Positions 35,679-44,657 of a stretch of DNA of 64,000 nucleotides are shown piece after piece. The notes below the pieces were generated by a model, which saw nothing but the letters and a program-made list of their open reading frames with translations, was not told the origin of the DNA and made no database searches. Origin of the DNA: Halomonas sp. CUBES01 (GTDB taxonomy: Bacteria > Pseudomonadota > Gammaproteobacteria > Pseudomonadales > Halomonadaceae). Numbering within the stretch: position 1 is the stretch's first letter; each line of letters starts with the position of its first letter. Made by a program: the position numbers and the translations under genes. Location: NCBI RefSeq assembly GCF_020991005.1, contig NZ_JAJLLW010000001.1:620001-684000 (forward strand), written 5' to 3'.

Positions 35679-37079
35679 ATGGCGACGATTACCTCTCTTG
35701 GGATTGGCTCCGGCCTTGACCTGAACGGCTTGTTGGATCAGTTGAAAGATGCCGAACGCGGCAAGCTTGCACCGATTACCCGTCAGCAAGCGCAGCAGGA
35801 AGCCAAAATCTCTGCTTACGGCAAAATTCAGACGTCGATGGACGCGCTGCAGGATGCGGTAGGCGCGCTTAGCGACCCCAAGCTTTATCAAAGCCTGTCG
35901 GCCAACGTGCGCGGCGATGAGATTTCCGCAACAACTGATGCCGATGCGTTACCTGGCAGTTACCGGGTTGAGGTGACTGACCTGGCGACGGCGGGTACTC
36001 TGGCTTCACAGCGCTTGGTGGGCACAGAAAGCGATGCTGCCCTCGACATGGGCGGCGCCACCCAGTTACGGCTCGACTTTGCTGGCTTGGATAGCGTTAA
36101 TATCGACGTGGCGGCGGACAGCAGCCTGGAAGATATTCGCGACGCGATCAATGCCAACGACGCTGCAGGTGTCAGCGCCAGCGTTATTTTCGATGGCGAG
36201 GGCTACCGCCTGGCGCTTAGCTCAAAAGAAACCGGACTTGATGCGTCGGTTACCGGATTCAGCTTTGTGGATGCTGCTGGCGCAGCCGTGGCCACGCCTC
36301 CCTTTGCCAGCGACACCCAGGTAAGTGGTCAAGATGCCGCGCTGACCGTCAATGGCATCGCTATTACTAGTGCCAGCAACACGATAGAAGACGCCATCCA
36401 GGGAGTGACCCTGGATCTGGGTGAGCTAAACCTGGGTACAGGTGAAACTGCCAGCAGCACAGTGAACGTCGAACGTAACACTTTAAAAGTACGCGAAGCC
36501 ATTGGTGATTTTGTCGAGGCCTTTAACGATGTAAAGAACACCATTGGCACCGTGACAAAATTCGATAGCGAGACGGGCGAGGCGGCTGAACTGGTCGGCG
36601 ACAGCTCCGTGCGTACCATTGAAAACCGGCTGCGCTCTGTACTTAGCGGCGGTGTGGCAGGCGGCGAGTTCTCCACGTTAACCCAGCTCGGCATCACCCT
36701 GCAGCGCGACGGCACGCTGGAAATGGACGATGACACCATCAGCGGCTTGGCCAAGAATAGCCCCGATGCGCTGAGCGACTTTTTCACCGGCGTGGAGGGT
36801 GATGAAAACTCGGTGGGGCTGGCGAGCAGCCTTAGTACCACGCTTGAACAGCTGATGAGCAAAAACGGTACTCTGGGCAACGCCATCAGCGGTGCGGAAA
36901 ACCGCATCGATAGCCTCGGTGAGCGCTATGAGCGCATGGAAAACACCATCGAACGCACCATCTCCCGCTACCGCACCCAGTTCGGCCAGTTGGATGCCAT
37001 GATCGCGCAGATGAACAGCACAAGCTCCTACCTCACCAAGCAGTTTGAGGCCATGGATGCTCAGCTAGGCCGCGATTAA
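35679..37079 (+). CDS. fliD: Flagellar hook-associated protein 2 (filament cap), copy 2
   Basis: 466 residues from ATG 35679, behind GAGGA at 35667-35671. It is a paralogue of copy 1: the N-terminal ITSLGIGSGLDLNGLLDQLKDAE and C-terminal SRYRTQFGQLDAMIAQMNSTSSYL blocks are nearly shared, while the central domains diverge. It has its own sigma-28 promoter and terminator and is a complete cap protein. Tandem divergent caps may match different flagellins, swap by condition, or cap together. Only one flagellin gene is visible here. Confidence 0.88.
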   Translation: MATITSLGIGSGLDLNGLLDQLKDAERGKLAPITRQQAQQEAKISAYGKIQTSMDALQDAVGALSDPKLYQSLSANVRGDEISATTDADALPGSYRVEVTDLATAGTLASQRLVGTESDAALDMGGATQLRLDFAGLDSVNIDVAADSSLEDIRDAINANDAAGVSASVIFDGEGYRLALSSKETGLDASVTGFSFVDAAGAAVATPPFASDTQVSGQDAALTVNGIAITSASNTIEDAIQGVTLDLGELNLGTGETASSTVNVERNTLKVREAIGDFVEAFNDVKNTIGTVTKFDSETGEAAELVGDSSVRTIENRLRSVLSGGVAGGEFSTLTQLGITLQRDGTLEMDDDTISGLAKNSPDALSDFFTGVEGDENSVGLASSLSTTLEQLMSKNGTLGNAISGAENRIDSLGERYERMENTIERTISRYRTQFGQLDAMIAQMNSTSSYLTKQFEAMDAQLGRD

Positions 37080-37112
37080 CCACCGTAAGTCAGTAGAAAA
37101 CGAGTAGTTAAT

Positions 37113-37134
37113 CACAGGGCCTTTTGGCCCTGTG
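37113..37134 (+). terminator. Terminator after fliD copy 2
   Basis: CACAGGGCC pairs perfectly with GGCCCTGTG around a TTTT loop; the following TTGGCTTCT is a weak U-run. Confidence 0.65.
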
Positions 37135-37208
37135 TTGGCTTCTACGCAACCTTTTCAGTGCATCAGCATATTTCTACCTCTCTTTTGCAATTTTTTAGCA
37201 TCCAGCCC

Positions 37209-37235
37209 TAAAGGTTTTCCTCGCCGAGCCGTTAG
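37209..37235 (+). promoter_or_regulatory. Sigma-28 (FliA) promoter for flagellin
   Basis: TAAA (37209-37212), a 15-base spacer, then GCCGTTAG (37228-37235). This agrees with TAAA-N15-GCCGATAA at six of eight -10 positions and lies 73 bases before the fliC start. Confidence 0.75.
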
Positions 37236-37307
37236 TAAATATAACGGCACACAAGGTGGCCGAAAGCAGGCCTCAGGGCCAGTGTCCAAAGCAAGGAGAA
37301 TCACACC

Positions 37308-38495
37308 ATGTCAGTGATCAATACCAACATTACCTCGATGATCGGTCAGCAGAACCTGAACCAATCTTCGAATGCTCTGCAGACTTCCATGGAGCGTTTG
37401 AGTTCTGGCCTGCGTATCAACAGTGCCAAGGACGATGCGGCTGGTCAGGCTATTGCCAACCGTATGAGCGCGCAAATCACCGGTTTGGGCCAGGCTCAGC
37501 GTAACGCCAACGATGGTATCTCCATCGCACAAACCGCTGAGGGTGGTTTGAACCAGGTTAACGATAACCTGCAGCGTGTACGTGAGCTGACCGTCCAGGC
37601 CGCTAACGGCACCAACAGCCAGGACGACTTGAACTCTATCCAGGCAGAAATTGATCAGCGCCTGACAGAGATTAACCGTATTTCTGACGAGACTGATTTC
37701 AATGGCACGCTGGTGCTCTCTGAAGATCAGCAAGTTTCCATCCAAGTAGGTTCTGAGGACGGTCAAACCATCAGCGTCAACCTGGAAGAAATCAACGCCG
37801 AAACACTGGGCCTTGATAGCTTTAATGTTAACGGCGCTCAGGGTACGGTAGCCGCTGCGACAGCTTCTAATTTTGAAGATGCTTACGGCGATTCCACTGG
37901 TATTGTTGACTCTGAGGTTAGCGATTTTGGTGCTGATCTCGCGACTAATTTGGGCGTTGCCGCTGGCTCTGTTACTGCAACTACTGCTGATGCTTTCGTT
38001 GATGAGGGTGGTAACTGGTACGCACAGGTTCAGGTTAGTGCCGCATCTGAAGCCGAGTCTCGTACTCTCGCTGCGCAGGGCATCAACATTGCCAGTGGTG
38101 CTTCGGTAACCTTCAATGTTGCGCTTGATCCGCAAGATGCCGATGTAACAACCAACACCACAGCTTCATTTACGGTTGACGGTACTGAGCTCACCGCTGC
38201 AAGCCTGCTGACGGGTGCTACCAACAACCCGCTTGGCGAGCTTGATTCCGCGCTGTCACAGGTGGATAACCTGCGCTCTGACCTTGGTGCGATTCAGAAC
38301 CGCTTTGAGTCTGCCATCACCAACCTCAGTACGAATGAGACCAACCTGTCTGCTGCGCGCTCACGCATCGAAGATGCTGATTACGCAACAGAAGTGGCGG
38401 ACATGACCAAGAATCAGATCCTCCAGCAGGCAGGTACATCCGTACTGGCCCAGGCTAATCAGCTGCCGCAGAACGTACTGTCGCTGCTGGGCTAA
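37308..38495 (+). CDS. fliC: Flagellin
   Basis: A 395-residue flagellin. The N-terminal D0/D1 part (SVINTNITSMIGQQNLNQSSNAL and LSSGLRINSAKDDAAGQAIANR) and the C-terminal part (ARSRIEDADYATEVADMTK and the final VLSLLG) are typical. The central variable region, about residues 170-300, is rich in Ser, Thr, Ala and Asp and offers many O-glycosylation sites. AAGGAG precedes the ATG. It is transcribed from its own sigma-28 promoter and ends at a terminator before the giant glycosyltransferase fusion, which probably modifies it. Confidence 0.95.
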   Translation: MSVINTNITSMIGQQNLNQSSNALQTSMERLSSGLRINSAKDDAAGQAIANRMSAQITGLGQAQRNANDGISIAQTAEGGLNQVNDNLQRVRELTVQAANGTNSQDDLNSIQAEIDQRLTEINRISDETDFNGTLVLSEDQQVSIQVGSEDGQTISVNLEEINAETLGLDSFNVNGAQGTVAAATASNFEDAYGDSTGIVDSEVSDFGADLATNLGVAAGSVTATTADAFVDEGGNWYAQVQVSAASEAESRTLAAQGINIASGASVTFNVALDPQDADVTTNTTASFTVDGTELTAASLLTGATNNPLGELDSALSQVDNLRSDLGAIQNRFESAITNLSTNETNLSAARSRIEDADYATEVADMTKNQILQQAGTSVLAQANQLPQNVLSLLG

Positions 38496-38528
38496 ATGTA
38501 GCCACATCGTAAGAGTGCTAGACTATAT

Positions 38529-38553
38529 AAGGCTGCCGATTGGCAGCCTTTTT
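38529..38553 (+). terminator. Rho-independent terminator after fliC
   Basis: AAGGCTGCC pairs with GGCAGCCTT around a GATT loop, followed by TTT. It separates the abundant flagellin transcript from the glycosyltransferase gene 32 bases further on. Confidence 0.85.
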
Positions 38554-38584
38554 ACTGGTTGAGATTTGAGTGGGTGATAGGTCT

Positions 38585-41500
38585 ATGAGCAAACAAGCGG
38601 CAAAACGCTTCGAGAAGCAGATTAAAGAGGCTCAGAAGCTGGTGGCCAAGCAGCCTCAAAGCGCTCGATATCGAAGAAGTCTTGGCGTTCTGCTCACAGA
38701 CAAGGGAGAGCTTGAGAAGGCAAAAGTCGAGCTGGAAAAAGCGATTAGTCTAGAAAGCAGTGACTTCGAATCTTATTCCGTACTGGGTAAGGTGCTGTAT
38801 AACCTTGGTGATTATAACGCTGCGATCGATTGCCTTAAAAAGTCTCTTTCCATCAAGCCCGGCTTTCATAAGTCAGCGCATTATTTGGCTTATCTGCTTT
38901 ACAATAGCAATAAGCCCAAAGAGGCGTTGGAGTATATAGAAGAAGCCTGTAAAAATCAGCCAAGAAATGCTGGCTACTTGATAAGTTATGGTAATATTCT
39001 AGAAGCTCTGCATCGCTATGAAGAAGCGGCAGAGAAGTTTAAAAAATCTTTAGAACTGGAGTCCGATAAGTACTACGCATGGAATAACCTGGGCAATATC
39101 TACAAGCAGCTTGGTAGAATGGAGGATGCGCTTCGCTATTATGACCAGGCATTCAAGGTTAATCCTGGTTCAGATATTGCCTACTCAAATAAGATAACGA
39201 CGCTTCATTATATACCAGGATTTTCGCTTGAAGAAATAGCTAAAGAATGCAGGGCGTGGGATAGTTATTTTAATAAGAAAACGCCTGTCAGGGCAGAGCC
39301 CTCTAATAAAGACGTTGAAAAAAAACTGCGTATCGGCATGATTTCAGATGGTTTTCGTCGCCATCCGGTTGGCTATATGATTACGTCGGCTATTGAAAAA
39401 CTGGTCAGCTACAACTATGAGCTTTACTTTTATTCAACCAATTACGACTATGATGCCTTAACGACGCGTCTTCAGAAAACGGCCGCTAAATGGCAAGAGA
39501 TCAAGCCATTAGGTGTCGAGCAAACTGAACAACTGATTCGGGAAGACGAGATTGATATTCTGATTGACCTGGCAGGCCATAATTCGGGCAACCGCATGTT
39601 AGCCATTGCCAAAGAGCCTGCTCCAATTATCATGAAATGGGTAGGTGGGTTGATCAATACAACGGGTGTCAAGGCAATCGATTATCTGATCAGTGACCAT
39701 ATTGAAACGCCAGAAGGTATTGATCAGCATTATGTGGAAAACCTTATTCGCTTGCCTGGCGACTATGTTTGCTATGAACTACCCGGTTATGAGCCCGATG
39801 TTCGTGTGCTCCCTGCATTGAAAAATGGTTATATCACATTTGGTTGTTTTAACAATCCGACCAAGATTAACCCAGAGATTGTTGCTGTATGGTCTGAGAT
39901 CCTTCTTTCCGTTCCAAATTCCCACATGTTTCTTAAGGGAATGCAGTTTAGCAGTGACGATTTGAAAAAGAGGGTGATCAAGCTTTTTGAAGAGTGTGGC
40001 GTGCCGGAAGAGCGGCTGATCATCGAAGGGCCTTCGGCTCATCAACAGCTGTTAGAGAGCTACAATAGGGTCGATATCGCACTGGACCCATGGCCTTATT
40101 CGGGTGGGTTAACAACCTGTGAGGCGCTTTTAATGGGTGTGCCTGTGATTACCATGCCAGGACCTACCTTTGCTGGGCGTCATAGTGCCAGTCACCTTGT
40201 TAATGCAGGCTTGGCAGAGCTGGTCGTGGGAACATGGGAAGAGTACCGGCAGCGTGCCGTCGGGTTGGCGTCTGACCTGGAAAGTCTTGGCACGATACGC
40301 AAAGGGCTGCGGCAGCAGTTGCTAGACTCACCTGTCTGCAACGCAAGAAGCTTTGCAAAACACCTGAATACAGCGTTACGTGCTGCCTGGCAACGCTATT
40401 GTGAAGGCAATGCGCCAGCAGCGTTGTCATTTGATCAAAGTGGTCAGGCTTATTTTGAAGGTGACTCAAGGCCTGTTGAGGTTGCGTGTGCAGAACCCAT
40501 TCTGCAGCATGAGCAGGAGGGCTTTAGTTGGGAGCTAGCTGGTAAAGTTATTGTTATTGATAATGGCAGTAAGCTGATCAGGCAAAATCGCTTTAACCGT
40601 TTACGGCAGGTTCAGGCGTTTGGCTTTGTGGGTTTTGACCCTGGGAGCCGAATTGACAATCCTGCTCAGTTTGACGGCAGCGAGGATGTGCAAGTGTTTT
40701 CGCATGCCTCTCTTGGTGATGGGCAACCCGCGACATTGTATGCCTGCTTGGACCCCACTCTCAGCAGCACGCTGAAGCCGATGTCATCCGAGCATCAGCG
40801 TGAAGCCAATTTAAATCGTACAATGGTGTTGGCCCAGCTACCTATCAATACCATCACGCTGGATAGCATCGATGGACTTTCAAGCCTGGATTGGCTAATC
40901 CTGGATGAGCTCAGCGATGCCGCCACCATTCTAGAGAACGGCAAAAATGCGCTGAAAGACACCTTGCTGATTCAGGTCAGTGTGGCTTTTCAACCAACGC
41001 ATGAAAGGCAGCCAAGCCTCGCCGAGTTGCAACACTGGGCAAGCCGTAACGGCTTCCGCTTTTATCGCTTCAATAACGAGCAACATGCCAGCTACTTACC
41101 GGAAACAGTGCCCGAAGAAAAACGTCAGGCCACTGAGCTGCAAAGTGCGGATGTGCTTTTCCTACCCAGCCACGAGCGAATGGCCGAGCTTACTGACAAC
41201 CAACGCATCAAGCTGGCATTCCTGTTACATACGGTATATGGCATCAGGGATATGGCTTATTTGCTGTTGGCAAAAGTAGATGAGGAGAAGGCAAAGAAAT
41301 ATCTTATAGAAGAAAAGCTGCTTTCGGTTGAGACACCACAGGCCAATGTAGAAAGACAACATCAACTGCCAAAGCGCAAAATTTTCCTTGTTGGTTTTCC
41401 AAAGTCAGGTACATCGACTATTCAGAAAGCACTCGAAGAAACGGGCTATACGTCGGCACACTGGAAAGTTAAGGAAGGTTTTGTAGGGCAGCTCATGTAT

Positions 41501-42544
41501 CAAGGGCTGCAGGATCATGATGACCCGTGGCACTACTTACAAGGCTATGATGCCATCACACAAGGTGATGTTTGTATACCTGCCCGGGACCTGAACTATT
41601 GGCCAAACTTGGATTTTGAAACTATTGCCAAAATCCAGGAAAAGCACCCTGATTGTTTGTTTATACTCAATTATCGTGATCCTGAAAAAATAGTTTCAAG
41701 CATAGAAAGGTGGGGGGATTTGTTGGATCGCCTTAAAGTGAGCTATGTTCCAGGGCTTTATTTTTCTGAAGGTGATGATGCAGAGAACCTGAGAGTCTGG
41801 ATTGAGAGCCATTTCGATAAAGTGAGGGATTACTTTGAAGGAAGTGAAAACTTCATTGAAGTCGATATCAATAACGAAGATGCCCCAAATAAAATCGGCC
41901 AGAAGTTAGGTGTTCAACTTGCGTGGTGGGGTGTGGCCAATGAAAATAAGCAGAAGCAAACTTCCTTTAGTTTGCCTAAGGCTCCTCATATGTCTCCTGC
42001 GGAGCGTAAGTTGTTTAAAAAATCACTTAAAAAAGCAGATAAATATTTCGAGTTTGGTTCTGGTGGCTCGACTGTATGGGCTGTCGACCAAGGCTTGACA
42101 GTAAAAGGGGTCGAAAGTGACGCTACATGGGTCACCGCGCTGAAGGATAAGTTAGGAGGAAAGTGTCAGGTTGATGCTGTGGATATTGGCCCCACTAAAG
42201 AGTGGGGTTTCCCCGTCACTTTGGAGGATTCGGAAAAATTTCCAGCCTATAGCAAGGCAATTCACAGTCATAAGCAATCATTTGACTTGATTCTCATCGA
42301 TGGCCGCTTTCGTGTTGCTTGTACTATGGCGGCTATTCAACATGTCCTGGAATATTCAGAAGATCCTCAGGAGACCCGTATCTTTATACATGATTTTTGG
42401 AATCGCCCTCACTACCACGTTGTGTTGGCATGCTTAGAAACAGTAGAAAAGGTTGAGTCTGCTGGGCTTTTCAGGGTAGCTAAAAATGTGGATAGAAATA
42501 AAGTGGCCGCTTTGTGGGAACAGTATGCAAAATCTCCGCAATAG
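38585..42544 (+). CDS. Multidomain flagellin-modification candidate: TPR + GT41 + FkbM-like + sulfotransferase + methyltransferase
   Basis: A 1319-residue fusion. Residues about 20-210 are TPR repeats. About 245-625 is a SPINDLY/OGT-type GT41 domain: RIGMISDGFRRHPVGYM, PAPIIMKWVGG, the NPTKINP Lys near 426 matching the UDP-contacting Lys of OGT, and YSGGLTTCEALLMGVPVITMPG. About 650-840 follows the FkbM methyltransferase layout, but the glycine-rich SAM loop is replaced by IDNGSK, so it is probably inactive. About 930-1110 has P-loop PAPS motifs (GFPKSGTST, later NYRDPEKIVSSIERW) like sulfotransferases. About 1150-1310 has an EFGSGGSTVWA SAM-type loop and LILIDGRFR. ATG 38585 is preferred over a GTG at 38570. 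It lies just after fliC; base composition is AT-richer than flanks. Substrate specificity is inferred. Confidence 0.8.
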   Translation: MSKQAAKRFEKQIKEAQKLVAKQPQSARYRRSLGVLLTDKGELEKAKVELEKAISLESSDFESYSVLGKVLYNLGDYNAAIDCLKKSLSIKPGFHKSAHYLAYLLYNSNKPKEALEYIEEACKNQPRNAGYLISYGNILEALHRYEEAAEKFKKSLELESDKYYAWNNLGNIYKQLGRMEDALRYYDQAFKVNPGSDIAYSNKITTLHYIPGFSLEEIAKECRAWDSYFNKKTPVRAEPSNKDVEKKLRIGMISDGFRRHPVGYMITSAIEKLVSYNYELYFYSTNYDYDALTTRLQKTAAKWQEIKPLGVEQTEQLIREDEIDILIDLAGHNSGNRMLAIAKEPAPIIMKWVGGLINTTGVKAIDYLISDHIETPEGIDQHYVENLIRLPGDYVCYELPGYEPDVRVLPALKNGYITFGCFNNPTKINPEIVAVWSEILLSVPNSHMFLKGMQFSSDDLKKRVIKLFEECGVPEERLIIEGPSAHQQLLESYNRVDIALDPWPYSGGLTTCEALLMGVPVITMPGPTFAGRHSASHLVNAGLAELVVGTWEEYRQRAVGLASDLESLGTIRKGLRQQLLDSPVCNARSFAKHLNTALRAAWQRYCEGNAPAALSFDQSGQAYFEGDSRPVEVACAEPILQHEQEGFSWELAGKVIVIDNGSKLIRQNRFNRLRQVQAFGFVGFDPGSRIDNPAQFDGSEDVQVFSHASLGDGQPATLYACLDPTLSSTLKPMSSEHQREANLNRTMVLAQLPINTITLDSIDGLSSLDWLILDELSDAATILENGKNALKDTLLIQVSVAFQPTHERQPSLAELQHWASRNGFRFYRFNNEQHASYLPETVPEEKRQATELQSADVLFLPSHERMAELTDNQRIKLAFLLHTVYGIRDMAYLLLAKVDEEKAKKYLIEEKLLSVETPQANVERQHQLPKRKIFLVGFPKSGTSTIQKALEETGYTSAHWKVKEGFVGQLMYQGLQDHDDPWHYLQGYDAITQGDVCIPARDLNYWPNLDFETIAKIQEKHPDCLFILNYRDPEKIVSSIERWGDLLDRLKVSYVPGLYFSEGDDAENLRVWIESHFDKVRDYFEGSENFIEVDINNEDAPNKIGQKLGVQLAWWGVANENKQKQTSFSLPKAPHMSPAERKLFKKSLKKADKYFEFGSGGSTVWAVDQGLTVKGVESDATWVTALKDKLGGKCQVDAVDIGPTKEWGFPVTLEDSEKFPAYSKAIHSHKQSFDLILIDGRFRVACTMAAIQHVLEYSEDPQETRIFIHDFWNRPHYHVVLACLETVEKVESAGLFRVAKNVDRNKVAALWEQYAKSPQ

Positions 42545-42686
42545 CGCTATCAGGGTGCTTATATATTTCTCTATGTGTAGGGAAATAGTGTTTTGTAGGA
42601 AGATGAGGTCTAAGTCGGTATTTTCGCTGTTAGGTTAGTTGCTAATACATAAGTTATATTTGCGTTTGTCAGCGAGGTGCCTTTAC

Positions 42687-44411
42687 ATGACTTATGCTCT
42701 CTTCTGGGATGCTGATGAGATCGAGAATTATCTAGTCGCTCAGCAAAATGATAAACCACTCCAGCTCATCGTCGATGGCGGCCAAGGAGCTGGCAAAAGC
42801 ACTCTGATGAATCGGTTGCTGTCTGAATCGAGCCTGCAAGCATTGGCGGATGAGAGGCCATTGGCCTCGATGCCTGCAGCAATGCTGGTTGTCGATGTTC
42901 AGCAGGGCGTTACGGCGGTTACTCGCCGTCATTGTGTGTTGATGTCGTTAATGGGGTTGCGTCATATCGCTGTGGCTGTCAACAAGATGGACGCGGTGGC
43001 GTATTCCCAGGCACGTTTTGAGAGCATCGTTGCAGAGCTTCAGATTTTCGTGTCGTCGCTGCCTTTGCCTGACATTACGTTCATCCCGGTTTCTTCGCTG
43101 TATGGCGATAACATGTTCGCACCCAGTGATAACACGCCGTGGTATGCCGGGACCTCCATACTCGGCTTTATGGAAACGTTGACGGTAGATAGCGAGCGTC
43201 TGTTATGCCAGCCGTTTCGCCTGTCTGTGGAAAAAGTTCATCAGGATGCTTCAGGCTTGCAAGCGGCCGAAGGAAGCGTGGCAAGCGGGGCGATATATCC
43301 TGGCGATGATATTCGCGTGCAGCCCTCTGGTCGTATCGACAAGGTGAGTCAGGTAGTAGTGGCTGATGAGGGTAGAGTCGATAAGGCCGCTGCTGGGCAG
43401 TTGGTTACGCTGTTGCTGGAAGGCGACTTGGCTATTGCCTGTGGCGACATTATTTCCAGTGCCGACCAGCCAGCTCAAACGGCGGATCAGTTTGAAGCAG
43501 GTTTGATATGGAACAGCAATGAGCCTCTATTGCCTGGGCGTCCCTATGAGATAAGGTTGGGCTCGCAATCAGCGGTCGCTACGGTGACCAGCATCAAGTA
43601 TCAAATCAACACCGATACCCTGGAGCATGTGGCGGCAAGGCAGCTGCCGGGTGGAGAAATAGGGGTATGCAACCTGAGCTTGAGCCATGAAGTGGCCTTT
43701 GATCCGTTCCACGAATCCCCGCAAACCGGCAGTTTTGTGTTGCTTGACCGCATTACGGGCCACATCGTGGGAACGGGGATGCTCAACTTTGCGCTGCGTC
43801 GGAGTCAGAACATCCATCGCCAGCACGTGGATATCGATAAGCAAGCGCGTGCCCTGGCGAAAAACCAAAAACCAGCGGTGTTATGGTTCACCGGGCTATC
43901 CGGTGCGGGCAAATCGACTATCGCTAATCTCGTCGAGAAAAAGCTGTTTGCCCACGGCCAGCACACCTACTTGCTGGATGGCGATAATGTGCGCCATGGA
44001 TTGAACCGCGATCTTGGCTTCACCGATGCCGACAGGGTGGAAAATATTCGCCGCGTTGCGGAAGTGGCCAGGCTGATGCTCGATGCGGGGTTGATCGTCA
44101 TGTCGGCGTTTATCTCGCCGTTTCGCAGTGAGCGCCAACTTGCCCGAGACCTGTTCGTAGACGGAGAGTTTATTGAGGTATTTGTCGACACGCCCCTGGA
44201 AGTGGCCGAAAAACGCGACCCCAAGGGGCTCTACAAGAAAGCCCGCCGTGGCGATCTGAAAAACTTTACCGGCATCGACTCGGCTTATGAAGCGCCCCAA
44301 GCCCCTGAGCTTACCCTGGATACGGCGGCCATCACGCCAGAAGAAGCGGCCGAGCGGGTGATCCAGCTATTGATTGAAAGACGCGTGGTGAAGTGCCCCG
44401 GCGCCCGGTGA
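42687..44411 (+). CDS. cysC: CysN-like (degenerate GTPase)/CysC fusion: APS kinase
   Basis: A 574-residue two-part protein. The C-terminal part (about 400-570) is a full APS kinase: P-loop [25 protein letters not shown], the ISPFRSER active-site serine region and [10 protein letters not shown]. It phosphorylates APS to PAPS. The N-terminal part follows CysN (sulfate adenylyltransferase GTPase subunit): an altered P-loop GGQGAGKST, then NKMD at 99-102 and the two CysN beta-barrels. However, the stretch between P-loop and NKMD is roughly 65 residues shorter than in E. coli CysN, removing switch I and the DTPGH motif. No cysD partner is near. Start 42687 follows GAGGT. The location after a sulfotransferase-containing gene suggests a local PAPS supply. 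Confidence 0.85.
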   Translation: MTYALFWDADEIENYLVAQQNDKPLQLIVDGGQGAGKSTLMNRLLSESSLQALADERPLASMPAAMLVVDVQQGVTAVTRRHCVLMSLMGLRHIAVAVNKMDAVAYSQARFESIVAELQIFVSSLPLPDITFIPVSSLYGDNMFAPSDNTPWYAGTSILGFMETLTVDSERLLCQPFRLSVEKVHQDASGLQAAEGSVASGAIYPGDDIRVQPSGRIDKVSQVVVADEGRVDKAAAGQLVTLLLEGDLAIACGDIISSADQPAQTADQFEAGLIWNSNEPLLPGRPYEIRLGSQSAVATVTSIKYQINTDTLEHVAARQLPGGEIGVCNLSLSHEVAFDPFHESPQTGSFVLLDRITGHIVGTGMLNFALRRSQNIHRQHVDIDKQARALAKNQKPAVLWFTGLSGAGKSTIANLVEKKLFAHGQHTYLLDGDNVRHGLNRDLGFTDADRVENIRRVAEVARLMLDAGLIVMSAFISPFRSERQLARDLFVDGEFIEVFVDTPLEVAEKRDPKGLYKKARRGDLKNFTGIDSAYEAPQAPELTLDTAAITPEEAAERVIQLLIERRVVKCPGAR

Positions 44412-44523
44412 GCCATGCGATGGGAGGACTGGCTAGCAGGGCGGTAGCGGCATCCAACGAAAAGGGCGCCTAAGGCAGCCTGGGCAAGCGTAACCTGTGG
44501 CGTTGCCTGCCGTTATATTCATT

Positions 44524-44555
44524 AAAAGAATAAAAAATAATTTCAATATTCTTTT
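44524..44555. promoter_or_regulatory. AT-rich inverted repeat upstream of the cystine-type ABC operon
   Basis: AAAAGAATA (44524-44532) and TATTCTTTT (44547-44555) form perfect 9-base arms with a 14-base AT-rich spacer, about 100 bases before the binding-protein start. It could be an operator, possibly for a LysR-type sulfur regulator such as CysB; not proven. The rest of 44412-44657 shows no gene. Confidence 0.4.
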
Positions 44556-44657
44556 ATTCGCTTTTGCGGAGAGAGTAAAATATCGCCCATTACGCCCCAT
44601 GACGTTTCGTGCGGCGACCCGAATCGTCGGTATTTCGACTAGCGAGGAAATAAGCTC

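Noticed and set aside
42545..42686. Gap between the fusion gene and the APS kinase gene checked for a terminator or small gene
   Set aside because: AT-rich but without a hairpin plus U-run or a frame with a ribosome site; the two genes may be co-transcribed.
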